From the NCBI RefSeq assembly GCF_023534745.1, contig NZ_JAMHJQ010000002.1, forward strand, positions 319,761-383,760: a stretch of 64,000 nt of DNA. The letters run 5' to 3'. Source of the stretch: Streptomyces sp. 35G-GA-8 (GTDB taxonomy: Bacteria; Actinomycetota; Actinomycetes; Streptomycetales; Streptomycetaceae). The position numbers and the translations under genes are program-made. Positions 7,404-15,824 of the stretch are shown piece by piece. The notes beneath the pieces were generated by a model that ran no database searches, was not told the DNA's origin, and was given only the letters and a program-made list of their open reading frames with translations. The first letter of the stretch is position 1. The number at the start of each line of letters is the position of its first letter.

Positions 7404-8708
7404 ATGCCTTCTGTCAGTACCGAGGCACCCGCCACCCCGGGTGCCTCCGCCGCGCCGTCCGTCGCCACCACCGATTCGCTGCTCTCCCCCGGCCGCCCCG
7501 GCTACCGCCGGATGAGCTTCGCGCTCTTCGCCGCCGGAGTCGCGACCTTCGCACTCCTCTACTCCACCCAGGCCCTGCTGCCCGCCATCTCCGCCGGACT
7601 CGGTGTGACGGCGAGCCAGGCCAGTTGGACGGTCTCGGCCGCGACGGGCGCGCTCGCGCTGTTCGTACTGCCGCTGAGCGCGCTGTCCGAGCGGTTCGGC
7701 CGGCGGGCGCTGATGACGGTCTCGCTGGCGGTCGCGGTGATCGTGGGGCTGCTGGTGCCGTTCGCGCCGAACGTGGAGTGGCTGGTGGCGCTGCGCGCCG
7801 TGCAGGGCGCGGCGCTGGCCGGTCTGCCCGCCTCGGCGATGGCGTTCCTGGCGGAGGAGGTACGGCCGAAGGCGCTGGTCGCCGCGATCGGCCTGTTCGT
7901 CGCGGGCAACAGCGTCGGCGGGATGAGCGGCCGCATCCTCACCGGCTGGGTCGCCCAGTTGTGGGGCTGGCGGGCGGCGCTCGGCGCGGTCGGGCTGCTC
8001 GCGGTGGTGTGCGCGGTGGTGTTCCGCGCCCTGCTCCCGAAGGCGCGGAACTTCACGTCGCGGTCGCTGAGTCCGCGCGCGCTGGCGAAGACCGTGGGCG
8101 GGCATCTGGCCGATCCGCTGCTGCGCCGGCTGTACGCGATAGGCGCGCTCTTCATGACGGTGTTCGGCGCGGTCTACACCGTGATCGGCTACCGGCTGGT
8201 GGAAGCGCCGTTCCATCTCCCGCAGGGCATCATCGGCTCGATCTTCCTGGTCTATCTGGTCGGTACGGTCTCCTCGGCGGCGGCGGGCCGGCTGGTCGAG
8301 CGGCTGGGCCGGCGCGGCGCGCTCTATCTGGCGGTGGGCACGACGGCGGCGGGTCTGCTGCTGTCGCTGGCGGACTCGCTGACCGCCGTCCTGCTCGGAC
8401 TGGTCCTGATCACGGCGGGCTTCTTCGCGGGGCACGCGGTCGCCTCTTCGTCGGTGAGCCGTACGGCGAAGACGGGCCGCGCGCAGGCCTCGGCGCTCTA
8501 TCAGTCCGCGTACTACCTGGGCAGCAGCGCGGGCGGCACGCTGGGCGCGATCGCGTTCCACGCGGGCGGCTGGGCGGCGGCGGTGGCGCTGGGTCTGCTG
8601 GCGGTGCTCGGTGTCGTCTCGATCACGCTGTACGGATCGCACGCGGCGCGCGTGGAGCGGCGACGGTCGCTCGCGGGGACACGGGCCCGGACACTCGCCA
8701 CCGACTGA
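7404..8708 (+). CDS. MFS transporter (YnfM-like)
   Basis: 434 residues with twelve predicted membrane helices. The family motif SERFGRRALM follows helix 2, and a second basic loop (ERLGRRGAL) marks the other half. The first loop begins LYSTQALLPAISAGLGVT, a pattern seen in the YnfM/inner-membrane MFS group. Proton-driven efflux is likely and the substrate is unknown. The divergent LysR regulator and shared operator suggest substrate-inducible expression. A 38-residue Ala/Ser/Pro-rich cytoplasmic tail precedes the first helix. Confidence 0.85.
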   Translation: MPSVSTEAPATPGASAAPSVATTDSLLSPGRPGYRRMSFALFAAGVATFALLYSTQALLPAISAGLGVTASQASWTVSAATGALALFVLPLSALSERFGRRALMTVSLAVAVIVGLLVPFAPNVEWLVALRAVQGAALAGLPASAMAFLAEEVRPKALVAAIGLFVAGNSVGGMSGRILTGWVAQLWGWRAALGAVGLLAVVCAVVFRALLPKARNFTSRSLSPRALAKTVGGHLADPLLRRLYAIGALFMTVFGAVYTVIGYRLVEAPFHLPQGIIGSIFLVYLVGTVSSAAAGRLVERLGRRGALYLAVGTTAAGLLLSLADSLTAVLLGLVLITAGFFAGHAVASSSVSRTAKTGRAQASALYQSAYYLGSSAGGTLGAIAFHAGGWAAAVALGLLAVLGVVSITLYGSHAARVERRRSLAGTRARTLATD

Positions 8709-8818
8709 GTCGCGCCATTCTGTCCCCTCCGCGCAACTAAGCCCTCGTTTCACCCGTCTAGCCCACAGAACGCGCCTGCCGAGTGGCGCGGCCGAGGGAC
8801 AGAGGGGGACGGAACGGG

Positions 8819-9523
8819 ATGAGACGCGCGGACATAACCCGTAACGGGGCCGTGGCGGCGGGGGTCGCCGCACTGGTGGTCCCACTGACCGTCGTGCTGG
8901 GCGGGGCCACGCCCGCGCAGGCGGCGTCGTGCACCACCAGCACGGGCCCGTACCAGAAGCAGGTCGAGAAGTTCCTGGGCCGGCCGGTGGACGGAAAGCA
9001 GTCGGGCACGGACTGCAAGGCCACCCGCGCCTTCCAGTCGAAGCACGGCATCACGCCGACCATCGGCTACGCCGGGCCCATCACCTGGGGCGTGATGGAT
9101 CTGATGAACAAGCAGAAGGCCGCGGGCAAGACACCCAACAAGGCGGGCAAGTGCCCGACCAACAAGGGCCGTATCGCCTGCGTCGACCTCACACGCCAGC
9201 TGAGCTGGATCCAGGACGGCAAGAAGCTGGTGTACGGACCGGTGCCGGTGCGTACCGGGCGGGACGGCTACGAGACCAGGACCGGGCTCAAGAAGGTCTA
9301 CTGGCGGAACAAGGACCACGTCTCCACGATCTACGACGTGCCCATGCCCTACGCCCAGTTCTTCGACGGCGGACAGGCCTTCCACCAGGCGAACCTGAGC
9401 ATGTGGAACCCGCCCGGCTCGCACGGCTGCGTGAACATGACCAAGACGGACGCGGCGAAGTACTGGTCGCTGCTGAAGAACGGCGACGATGTCTACGTTT
9501 ACGGCCGTAAGCCCGGAACCTGA
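8819..9523 (+). CDS. Secreted L,D-transpeptidase with peptidoglycan-binding domain
   Basis: 234 residues. A Sec signal peptide (cleavage near TPAQA-AS) is followed by a peptidoglycan-binding-1-like helical domain (KQVEKFLGRPVDGK to FQSKHGI) and a YkuD catalytic domain. The active site is GSHGCVNM, with the catalytic Cys in SHGC and the partner His in AFHQAN. The enzyme should make 3-3 cross-links or attach proteins to peptidoglycan outside the membrane. ATG at 8819 is preferred because a purine-rich GAGGGGGA lies upstream and the signal peptide starts there. A related lipoprotein enzyme lies at 32.9 kb. Confidence 0.88.
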   Translation: MRRADITRNGAVAAGVAALVVPLTVVLGGATPAQAASCTTSTGPYQKQVEKFLGRPVDGKQSGTDCKATRAFQSKHGITPTIGYAGPITWGVMDLMNKQKAAGKTPNKAGKCPTNKGRIACVDLTRQLSWIQDGKKLVYGPVPVRTGRDGYETRTGLKKVYWRNKDHVSTIYDVPMPYAQFFDGGQAFHQANLSMWNPPGSHGCVNMTKTDAAKYWSLLKNGDDVYVYGRKPGT

Positions 9524-9554
9524 GCGGATTGTCAGTGCGCTGCGGTAGCTTCCG

Positions 9555-9580
9555 TGAGACCGGTCTCAGCGACCGGTCTC
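9555..9580. promoter_or_regulatory. Palindrome plus repeated half before the ECF sigma gene
   Basis: A perfect 14-bp palindrome TGAGACCGGTCTCA (9555-9568) is followed two bases later by a second GACCGGTCTC (9571-9580). It lies 24-49 bp upstream of the sigma gene start and is probably an operator for an unidentified regulator. Confidence 0.5.
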
Positions 9581-9603
9581 AAGGGGGCGACTGGGGTGAC
9601 ACG

Positions 9604-10587
9604 ATGAGTGATCTCGCAACTGCACAGGACCTGGATTCCCGGCTGGAGAAGCACCGTACGGAGCTGACCGGCTACTGCTACCGGATGCTGGGATCGGCCT
9701 TCGAGGCCGAGGACGCCGTACAGGACACGATGGTGCGCGCGTGGAAGAGCTACGAGAAGTTCGAGGGGCGCTCCTCGCTGCGGTCGTGGCTCTACCGCAT
9801 CGCGACGAACGTATGCCTGGACATGCTCAACGCGGGCAACCGCCGGGCCCGGCCGATGGATCTGTCGGGCCCGACGCCGGTGGCCCAGGCGCAGCTCACC
9901 TCGCTTCCGGAGAACGTCTGGCTGGAGCCGGTGCCGGACGGCCGGGTGCTGCCCTCGGTGGCCGACCCGGCCGAGACGGCGGTGTCGCGGGAGACGATCC
10001 GGCTGGCGTTCGTGGCCGCGCTCCAGCATCTGCCGCCGAAGCAGCGGGCCGTGCTGATCCTGCGCGAGGTGCTGGCGTGGAAGGCGAGCGAGGTCGCCGA
10101 GCTGCTGGAGACGACGGTCGCCTCCGTCAACAGCGCGCTCCAGCGGGCGCGGGCGACGATCGCCGAGTCGGAGCCGGCCGCGACGGATGCGGCGGATCCG
10201 CTCGACGAGGAGCAGAAGGTGCTGCTCGAACGGTATGTGGCGGCCTTCGAGGGCTACGACATGGAGGCGCTGACGGCGCTGCTCCATGACGACGCGAAGT
10301 TCACCATGCCGCCGTACGACCTGTGGCTCCAGGGCCACGACGACATCACCGGCTTCATGCTCACGATCGGCGCGGGCTGCCGGGGCTCGCGGCTCCTGCC
10401 GACGCTGGCCAACGGCACACCGGCCTTCGCGCACTACAAGCCGGCGGAGTCGGGGGACGGCTTCACCCCGTGGGCGCTCCAGGTCATCGAGATCGAGCAC
10501 GGCAAGATCGCCACGATGCACTGCTTCCTGGACACGGAGCGGTGGTTCCCGCTGTTCGGTCTGCCGGCGGCGCTGGAGAAGGCGTAG
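9604..10587 (+). CDS. ECF sigma factor with C-terminal SnoaL-like domain
   Basis: 327 residues. Region 2 (TGYCYRMLGSAFEAEDAVQDT and RSWLYRIATNVCLDML) and region 4 (LPPKQRAVLILREVLAW and VASVNSALQRAR) are typical of ECF sigma factors. After about residue 200 comes a SnoaL/NTF2-like domain (ERYVAAFEGYDMEALTALL to DTERWFPLFGLP). ECF groups with such a fused domain regulate themselves through it rather than through a membrane anti-sigma factor. The length matches the group. ATG at 9604 is used because the longer frame reads through the operator-like palindrome. No anti-sigma gene is adjacent. Confidence 0.88.
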   Translation: MSDLATAQDLDSRLEKHRTELTGYCYRMLGSAFEAEDAVQDTMVRAWKSYEKFEGRSSLRSWLYRIATNVCLDMLNAGNRRARPMDLSGPTPVAQAQLTSLPENVWLEPVPDGRVLPSVADPAETAVSRETIRLAFVAALQHLPPKQRAVLILREVLAWKASEVAELLETTVASVNSALQRARATIAESEPAATDAADPLDEEQKVLLERYVAAFEGYDMEALTALLHDDAKFTMPPYDLWLQGHDDITGFMLTIGAGCRGSRLLPTLANGTPAFAHYKPAESGDGFTPWALQVIEIEHGKIATMHCFLDTERWFPLFGLPAALEKA

Positions 10588-10615
10588 GTCCGGTTCTGCC
10601 GGGGTCCTGGCGTCC

Positions 10616-10648
10616 GCCCTCCGGCGCGAGCGGACCGCGTCGGAGGGC
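10616..10648. terminator. Hairpin between convergent genes
   Basis: Eight-base arms GCCCTCCG and CGGAGGGC with an inner GC-rich loop lie between the convergent sigma factor and small secreted protein genes. It could end transcription from both sides. Confidence 0.5.
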
Positions 10649-10662
10649 CGGGAAGGACGGCG

Positions 10663-10944
10663 TCAGCCTCGGGCGCCCTCTTCCCTCTTCTCACGCGGGT
10701 CGGCCTTCTCACGTGCGTCGGACCACCAACCGTTCTGGCAGGTCCGGCCCTGGGGGTCGGTGGCTCCCTCGGCGTAGTCCCCGAATCCGGTGGTCTCGCC
10801 GTTCGGCCCCTGGCCCCAGTTGGTGTAGAAGTAACGACATTTCTGCGCCGCCGCGTTGGGTGCGGCCTGGGCCGTGGGAACGACGGCGAGGGCGGCACCG
10901 ACCGCACAGACGGCGACCAGCGCGGCACGCGTGAACGCTCGCAT
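10663..10944 (-). CDS. Small secreted protein of unknown function
   Basis: 93 residues with a Sec signal peptide (MRAFTRAALVAVCAVGAAL, cleavage near AQA-AP). The mature part is about 65 residues with two cysteines (QKCRYF and RTCQNGW) that could form a disulfide, aromatic Tyr/Trp residues and a charged C-terminus rich in Arg, Glu and Lys. The start ATG has AAAGGTG upstream. No family is recognised. Confidence 0.65.
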   Translation of the reverse strand: MRAFTRAALVAVCAVGAALAVVPTAQAAPNAAAQKCRYFYTNWGQGPNGETTGFGDYAEGATDPQGRTCQNGWWSDAREKADPREKREEGARG

Positions 10945-11065
10945 GTCGAGCACCTTTCCATCATGGGGCACGCGACCCGCGCCCCGGAATGATCCCCTTC
11001 CCGCCGCCGGGCACCGCTCCACGGACCACACCGCGAACCACCTGATCGCTGGATGCGCCGCGTAC

Positions 11066-11428
11066 CTAGGGCCCGTCCGGGGACGTGTCTCGCGCCATGT
11101 CCCCGAGACCGACGAGATCCAGCAGCAGCCGCAACTCCCGCCCGGCGTCCCGCAACCGGACCCGGCAGCCGCGTCTGCGGGCGTCGAGCTGGAGCCTGGC
11201 GAGCACTTCGACGGCCGCCAGATTCGGCCGGACGAGACCGCCGACCTCACAGATCACCTCGGTCACGACGAACCCGTCCGGCCGCGCGGCCAGTTCCCCG
11301 TGCAGCCGCTCGTACAACTCCTCGGAGAACCGGGGCACCTCGGCCGGTGTGAGGTGGCCGGCGATGACGAGAACGATCGGTTTCGTGACATCCACACTGG
11401 GGAGACCGGCCCGGCGGCCGGAACTCAT
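11066..11428 (-). CDS. STAS-domain protein (anti-sigma factor antagonist-like)
   Basis: 120 residues that match one STAS domain in length and pattern: VLVIAGHLTPAEVPRF, then VVTEVICEVGGLVRPNLAAVEVLARLQLDARRRG and the final LLLDLVGLGDM. In RsbV/SpoIIAA relatives a Ser or Thr in a D-S/T-S-G motif is phosphorylated. Here the equivalent loop reads ICEVGGLVRPN, with no such serine, so phospho-switching is doubtful. No sigma or kinase partner is adjacent. Confidence 0.7.
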   Translation of the reverse strand: MSSGRRAGLPSVDVTKPIVLVIAGHLTPAEVPRFSEELYERLHGELAARPDGFVVTEVICEVGGLVRPNLAAVEVLARLQLDARRRGCRVRLRDAGRELRLLLDLVGLGDMARDTSPDGP

Positions 11429-11476
11429 CGCAGCGCGCCGGGCACAGCCCGTAGGGCGTGGGGCGGCCGGTCAGCC

Positions 11477-11510
11477 GAACGGGACCGGCGGCCGTCCACC
11501 GATCCCGTTC
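11477..11510 (-). terminator. Possible terminator after deoA
   Basis: GAACGGGA and TCCCGTTC form an 8-bp stem around an 18-base GC-rich loop, 46 bp past the deoA stop on the minus strand. Confidence 0.4.
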
Positions 11511-11556
11511 ACCGTACGAGGCGTGCACATCAGCGGCCTCCGGCCGTCGGCGCAGG

Positions 11557-12834
11557 TCAGGCGATGCGTTCCCGCACCACCGGCGTCGCCTTGAACGCCG
11601 TGTCGGGCGCCTCGATGTCGTACGCGCCCGCCAGCGCGTCCAGCGCGTAGTCGAACTTCTCCGGGGTGTCCGTGTGCAGCGTCAGCAGGGGCCGGCCCGC
11701 CGTGACCGGGTCGCCCGGCTTGGCGTGGAGTTCGATGCCCGCGCCCGCCTGGACCGGGTCCTCCTTGCGGGCGCGGCCCGCGCCCAGGCGCCAGGCGGCG
11801 ACGCCCACTCCGTACGCGTCCAGGCGGGTCAGGACGCCCGTGGCGGGGGCCACCACCGTGTGGGTCTCGCGGGCGACCGGGAGCGCCGCGTCCGGGTCGC
11901 CGCCCTGCGCGGCGATCATGCGGCGCCAGACGTCCATCGCCGAGCCGTCGGCCAGTGCCTTCGCCGGGTCCGTGTCCTTCAGGCCCGCCGCGTCGAGCAT
12001 CTCGCGCGCCAGGGCGAGGGTCAGTTCGACGACATCGGCCGGGCCGCCGCCCGCCAGGACCTCGACGGACTCGCGTACTTCGAGGGCGTTGCCCGCGGTG
12101 AGGCCGAGCGGGGTGTCCATGTCGGTGAGCAGCGCGACGGTCCGTACGCCGTGGTCGGTGCCCAGGCCCACCATGGTGGAGGCCAGTTCGCGGGCGTCCT
12201 CGATCGTCTTCATGAAGGCGCCGGAGCCGACCTTGACGTCCAGGACCAGCGAACCGGTGCCCTCGGCGATCTTCTTGGACATGATCGAGGAGGCGATCAG
12301 CGGGATGGCCTCGACGGTGCCGGTCACATCGCGCAGCGCGTACAGCTTCTTGTCGGCCGGGGCCAGTCCGTCGCCCGCCGCGCAGATGACGGCGCCGGTG
12401 GTGTCCAGGACGTCCAGCATCTCGGCGTTGGAGAGCAGCGCCCGCCAGCCGGGGATGGACTCCAGCTTGTCGAGCGTGCCGCCGGTGTGGCCGAGGCCCC
12501 GGCCGCTGAGCTGCGGTACGGCGGCGCCGCACGCGGCGACCAGCGGAGCCAGCGGCAGCGTGATCTTGTCGCCCACGCCGCCCGTGGAGTGCTTGTCGGC
12601 CGTGGGGCGCGACAGCGCGGAGAAGTCCATGCGCTCGCCCGAGGCGATCATGGCCGCGGTCCAGCGCGCGATCTCCGTACGGTTCATGCCGTTGAGCAGG
12701 ATCGCCATCGCCAGCGCCGACATCTGTTCGTCGGCGACCTCGCCGCGCGTGTAGGCGTCGATCACCCAGTCGATCTGCTCCGGGCTCAGCTCGCCCCGGT
12801 CCCGCTTGGTGCGGATGACGGAGATGACGTCCAT
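11557..12834 (-). CDS. deoA: Thymidine phosphorylase
   Basis: 425 residues. It splits thymidine or deoxyuridine with phosphate into the base and 2-deoxyribose-1-phosphate. Family motifs are present: the phosphate-loop KHSTGGVGDK, the signature SGRGLGHTGGTLDKLE, and KVGSGAFMK. The C-terminal alpha/beta domain ends with ELHAKPGDPV. The start ATG has AAAGGA upstream. The gene has its own promoter with a copy of the shared palindrome, separate from the upstream cdd operon by a terminator-like hairpin, but it works in the same pathway. Confidence 0.95.
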   Translation of the reverse strand: MDVISVIRTKRDRGELSPEQIDWVIDAYTRGEVADEQMSALAMAILLNGMNRTEIARWTAAMIASGERMDFSALSRPTADKHSTGGVGDKITLPLAPLVAACGAAVPQLSGRGLGHTGGTLDKLESIPGWRALLSNAEMLDVLDTTGAVICAAGDGLAPADKKLYALRDVTGTVEAIPLIASSIMSKKIAEGTGSLVLDVKVGSGAFMKTIEDARELASTMVGLGTDHGVRTVALLTDMDTPLGLTAGNALEVRESVEVLAGGGPADVVELTLALAREMLDAAGLKDTDPAKALADGSAMDVWRRMIAAQGGDPDAALPVARETHTVVAPATGVLTRLDAYGVGVAAWRLGAGRARKEDPVQAGAGIELHAKPGDPVTAGRPLLTLHTDTPEKFDYALDALAGAYDIEAPDTAFKATPVVRERIA

Positions 12835-12885
12835 GGTGATCCTTTCGATGACTGCCGTACGTGGGCGAGAGTATCCCGGAGGTCT

Positions 12886-12897
12886 CTACGCGCATAG
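12886..12897. promoter_or_regulatory. Nucleoside-regulon palindrome, copy 2 (deoA)
   Basis: CTACGCGCATAG, one mismatch from the perfect palindrome, and extended by one base on each side (TCTACGCGCATAGA). On the minus strand it lies about 9 bp upstream of a probable -10 GATACT, so it covers the -35 region of deoA. Confidence 0.72.
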
Positions 12898-12923
12898 ATC
12901 CGAGGGGGCCGGGGAGGTGGTAC

Positions 12924-12965
12924 GGCCCCCTCCACCGCCGGGTCGGTCGCGGCGGCGGAGGGGCC
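12924..12965 (-). terminator. Terminator between cdd and deoA
   Basis: A GC-rich stem of about 16 bp with one bulge (arms GGCCCCCTCCACCGCCG and CGGCGGCGGAGGGGCC) with a 9-base loop lies 36 bp after the cdd stop. It separates the ABC/cdd operon from deoA. Confidence 0.6.
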
Positions 12966-13000
12966 GGTTCAGGAAGGGGCGTACGCCCCGAGGGCCGCGG

Positions 13001-13405
13001 TCAGTTCAGGTGCCCGGGGCCGAACGCCTGCGGCAGCATCTCGGCCATCGTGCGGAAGCCGTCCGGAGTCTCCAGGACCAGCTCCGGGCCACCGAACTCG
13101 TACAGCAGCTGGCGGCAGCGCCCGCACGGCACCAGCACCTCGCCCGCGCCGTCGACGCAGGTGAAGTGGGTGAGCCGGCCGCCGCCGCTCAGCTGGAGCG
13201 CCGAGACCAGACCGCACTCGGCGCACAGCCCGATGCCGTACGAGGCGTTCTCGACATTGCAGCCGGTGATCGTGCGGCCGTCGTCCACCAGGGCCGCGAC
13301 CCCGACCGGATACTTCGAGTACGGGGCGTACGCGTGGGTCATGGCGGCACGCGCGGAGGCCCGCAGCGCCTCCCAGTCCACCGCCGGTCCGGCCGGTGCG
13401 GTCAT
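13001..13405 (-). CDS. cdd: Cytidine deaminase
   Basis: 134 residues, the size of the homotetrameric zinc enzyme that converts (deoxy)cytidine to (deoxy)uridine. The substrate loop NVENASYG, the catalytic CAE (residues in GLCAECGL) and the second zinc motif PCGRCRQ are all present. The start ATG at 13405 overlaps the permease stop (ATGA), so it is the last gene of the nucleoside transporter operon. Longer in-frame extensions upstream are shadows of the permease gene. Confidence 0.95.
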   Translation of the reverse strand: MTAPAGPAVDWEALRASARAAMTHAYAPYSKYPVGVAALVDDGRTITGCNVENASYGIGLCAECGLVSALQLSGGGRLTHFTCVDGAGEVLVPCGRCRQLLYEFGGPELVLETPDGFRTMAEMLPQAFGPGHLN

Positions 13406-14673
13406 TTTCCTTGCCCCTTCCGGTACGGCATCCCGTCCGCCTTGGGCATCCTGAGCCGTTGCGCCGAGAGCGCGAGGACCAGCAGCGTCGTGACGTACGG
13501 AGCGGCGTCCACGAACTGGCTCGGCACCTGGTCGGTCAGCCCGTACCAGGCGAAGAGCAGCGCCGAGACGGCCGCCGAGATCACCGCGGAGACGTACTTC
13601 TTCTTGTACAGCTGCCACGCTACGACCAGGACGAGCAGGATCGCGAGAAGCAGCAGCATGGCGTGGACGTTCTCGGCGCCGCCGCGCAGCTTGAGGCTGT
13701 CGGTGAAGCCGAAGAGCCCGGCGCCCAAGGCCATGCCGCCCGGCATCCAGTTGCCGAAGATCATCGCGGCGAGACCGATATAGCCGCGGCCACCGGTCTG
13801 GCCCTCCTGGTAGATGCCCGTGGCGACGATCGCGAGGAAGGCGCCGGCGAGTCCGGCGAGCCCGCCGGAGACGGTGACGGCGATGTACTTGTACTTGTAG
13901 ACGTTGACGCCCAGCGACTCGGCGGCGACCGGGTTCTCGCCGCAGGAGCGCAGCCGCAGGCCGAACGCCGTACGCCACAGCACCCACCAGGTGCCGGGGA
14001 TCAGCAGCAGCGCGACCACGGTGAGCAGCGACAGATTGGTCACCAGACCGCCGACGACGCCCGCGACGTCCGAGATCAGGAACCAGTGTCTGGCCTGGAG
14101 GTCCTGCATCCAGTCGGCGAGCCCGGGGATCGTGATCTCGGTGATGGAGTCGATGCGCGGGGACTGCTTGGAGGAGCCGCCGTCGACCCCGTCGAAGGCG
14201 AAGTTGGAGAGATAGCGGGTGGCGCCGACGGCGAGGATGTTGATGGCCACACCGGAGACGATGTGGTTCACGCCGAAGGTGACGGTGACGACGGCGTGCA
14301 GCAGACCGCCGAGGCAGCCGCCGAGTATGCCGAACAGGACGCCGACCCACGGCCCCCACTGGAAACCGGCCCAGGCGCCGAACCAGGTGCCGAGGATCAT
14401 CATGCCTTCGAGGCCGATGTTGACGACGCCCGCGCGCTCGGCCCACAGTCCGCCGAGTCCGGCGAGCCCGATGGGGATGGCGAGTTCGAGGGCGCCGGCG
14501 ACCTGGCCGACGGAGGTGATGTCCTCGGCGCCGCTGATCAGCCGTACGAGCGAGACGAGGGCCAGCGCCCCCGCGACGATCAGCAGGATGACGGGCAGCG
14601 AGAGCGCCCGGCGGCCACCGCCCTTCTTGGGGGCGGCGCTGGTGGCTGAGACGGTGCTCGTGCTCGTACTCAC
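13402..14673 (-). CDS. Nucleoside ABC transporter permease (second)
   Basis: 423 residues and about ten membrane helices of the BPD_transp_2 family, as in YufQ/NupC-type nucleoside importers. The sequence LAIPIGLAGLGGLWAERAGVVNIGLEGMM is followed by FGVNHIVSGVAINILA and the coupling segment TAFGLRLRSCGENP. It begins GTG with a GTGA overlap to the first permease and ends with an ATGA overlap to cdd. It forms the membrane channel with the other permease, the double ATPase and probably the BMP lipoprotein. Confidence 0.9.
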   Translation of the reverse strand: MSTSTSTVSATSAAPKKGGGRRALSLPVILLIVAGALALVSLVRLISGAEDITSVGQVAGALELAIPIGLAGLGGLWAERAGVVNIGLEGMMILGTWFGAWAGFQWGPWVGVLFGILGGCLGGLLHAVVTVTFGVNHIVSGVAINILAVGATRYLSNFAFDGVDGGSSKQSPRIDSITEITIPGLADWMQDLQARHWFLISDVAGVVGGLVTNLSLLTVVALLLIPGTWWVLWRTAFGLRLRSCGENPVAAESLGVNVYKYKYIAVTVSGGLAGLAGAFLAIVATGIYQEGQTGGRGYIGLAAMIFGNWMPGGMALGAGLFGFTDSLKLRGGAENVHAMLLLLAILLVLVVAWQLYKKKYVSAVISAAVSALLFAWYGLTDQVPSQFVDAAPYVTTLLVLALSAQRLRMPKADGMPYRKGQGK

Positions 14674-15824
14674 AGCGCGGCCCCCTCCTTCTCGGTCTCG
14701 GACGTGTCGTTCTTGGGGTGGGCCTCGGTCGTGAGGGATCCACCGGCGGCGAGTTCCGCGCCGACCTTCTGCTGCTGGCGGCGGATTCCGTAGCGGCGGA
14801 CCAGCTCGTAGCTGACGACGACCGAGATCACGATCAGGCCCTGCATGATCGTGGCGATCTCCTTCTCGTACCCGTACTGGTCGAGAGAGGCGGACGCCTT
14901 GTCCAGGAAGGCGATGAGCAGGGCGCTGAAGGCGATGCCGAGCGGGTTGTTCCGGCCGAGCAGGGCGATGGTGATGCCCGTGAAGCCGATGCCGGTCGGG
15001 AAGTCGAGGCTGTAGGTGTGGGTGTCGCCGAGGAGCGTCGGCATCCCGGCGAGGCCGGCGACCGCGCCCGAGATCAGCATCGAGGTGAGGATCATCTTCT
15101 TGGCGTCGACGCCGGAGGCCTGCGCGGCGGTCTCGCTGGCGCCGGTGGCGCGCAGGTCGAAGCCGAAGCGGGTACGGCCGAGGACGAACCAGTAGATGAG
15201 GCCGCAGGCGGCGGCGACGAAGGTGAAGCCGTAGATCTCGCCGGCCTCGGCGCCCATGGACAGGCCGGGGAACCAGCCGGACTCCGGGATGTCACCGGTG
15301 GTCAGATTGTTGGAGCCGGCCGGCTGGACGCCGAAGTTCTTGGGCAGGATCAGCCAGGCGACGAGGCTGGTGGCGATCGAGTTGAGCATGATCGTGGAGA
15401 CGACCTCGCTCACCCCGCGGGTGGTCTTGAGGATGCCGGCGATACCGGACCAGAAGGCGCCGACCAGCATCGCGACGATCACGATCAGGGCGATCTGGAG
15501 CGGGCCGGGCAGATCGACGCTGGCGCCGACGAGCGCCGCCATCATCGCGGCGAGCCGGTACTGCCCGTCGACACCGATGTTGAAGAGGTTCATCCGGAAG
15601 CCGACGGCGACCGCGAGCGCGGCCAGATAGTACGTGCCGGCCTGGTTGACGATCAGCACCTGGACATCGACGTACGAGGCGGACTCGAACATGATGCGGT
15701 ACGGCTCGAAGGGGTCGCTGCCCGAGACGAGCAGCACCACGGTGGTGAGGACGATGGCGACGACCAGCGCGAGCACCGGGCCCGCGAAGCCCAGGATCAG
15801 CCGGTCCTTGTCGAACTTCTTCAT
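14670..15824 (-). CDS. Nucleoside ABC transporter permease (first)
   Basis: 384 residues, eight to ten helices, BPD_transp_2 family (YufP-like). GFRMNLFNIGVDGQYRLAAM and TTRGVSEVVSTIMLNSIA match the conserved segments, and GRTRFGFDLRATGASETAA is the ATPase-coupling loop. The start ATG overlaps the ATPase stop (ATGA) and its end overlaps the next permease. The four genes ATPase-permease-permease-cdd are therefore a single coupled operon that links nucleoside uptake to deamination. Confidence 0.9.
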   Translation of the reverse strand: MKKFDKDRLILGFAGPVLALVVAIVLTTVVLLVSGSDPFEPYRIMFESASYVDVQVLIVNQAGTYYLAALAVAVGFRMNLFNIGVDGQYRLAAMMAALVGASVDLPGPLQIALIVIVAMLVGAFWSGIAGILKTTRGVSEVVSTIMLNSIATSLVAWLILPKNFGVQPAGSNNLTTGDIPESGWFPGLSMGAEAGEIYGFTFVAAACGLIYWFVLGRTRFGFDLRATGASETAAQASGVDAKKMILTSMLISGAVAGLAGMPTLLGDTHTYSLDFPTGIGFTGITIALLGRNNPLGIAFSALLIAFLDKASASLDQYGYEKEIATIMQGLIVISVVVSYELVRRYGIRRQQQKVGAELAAGGSLTTEAHPKNDTSETEKEGAAL

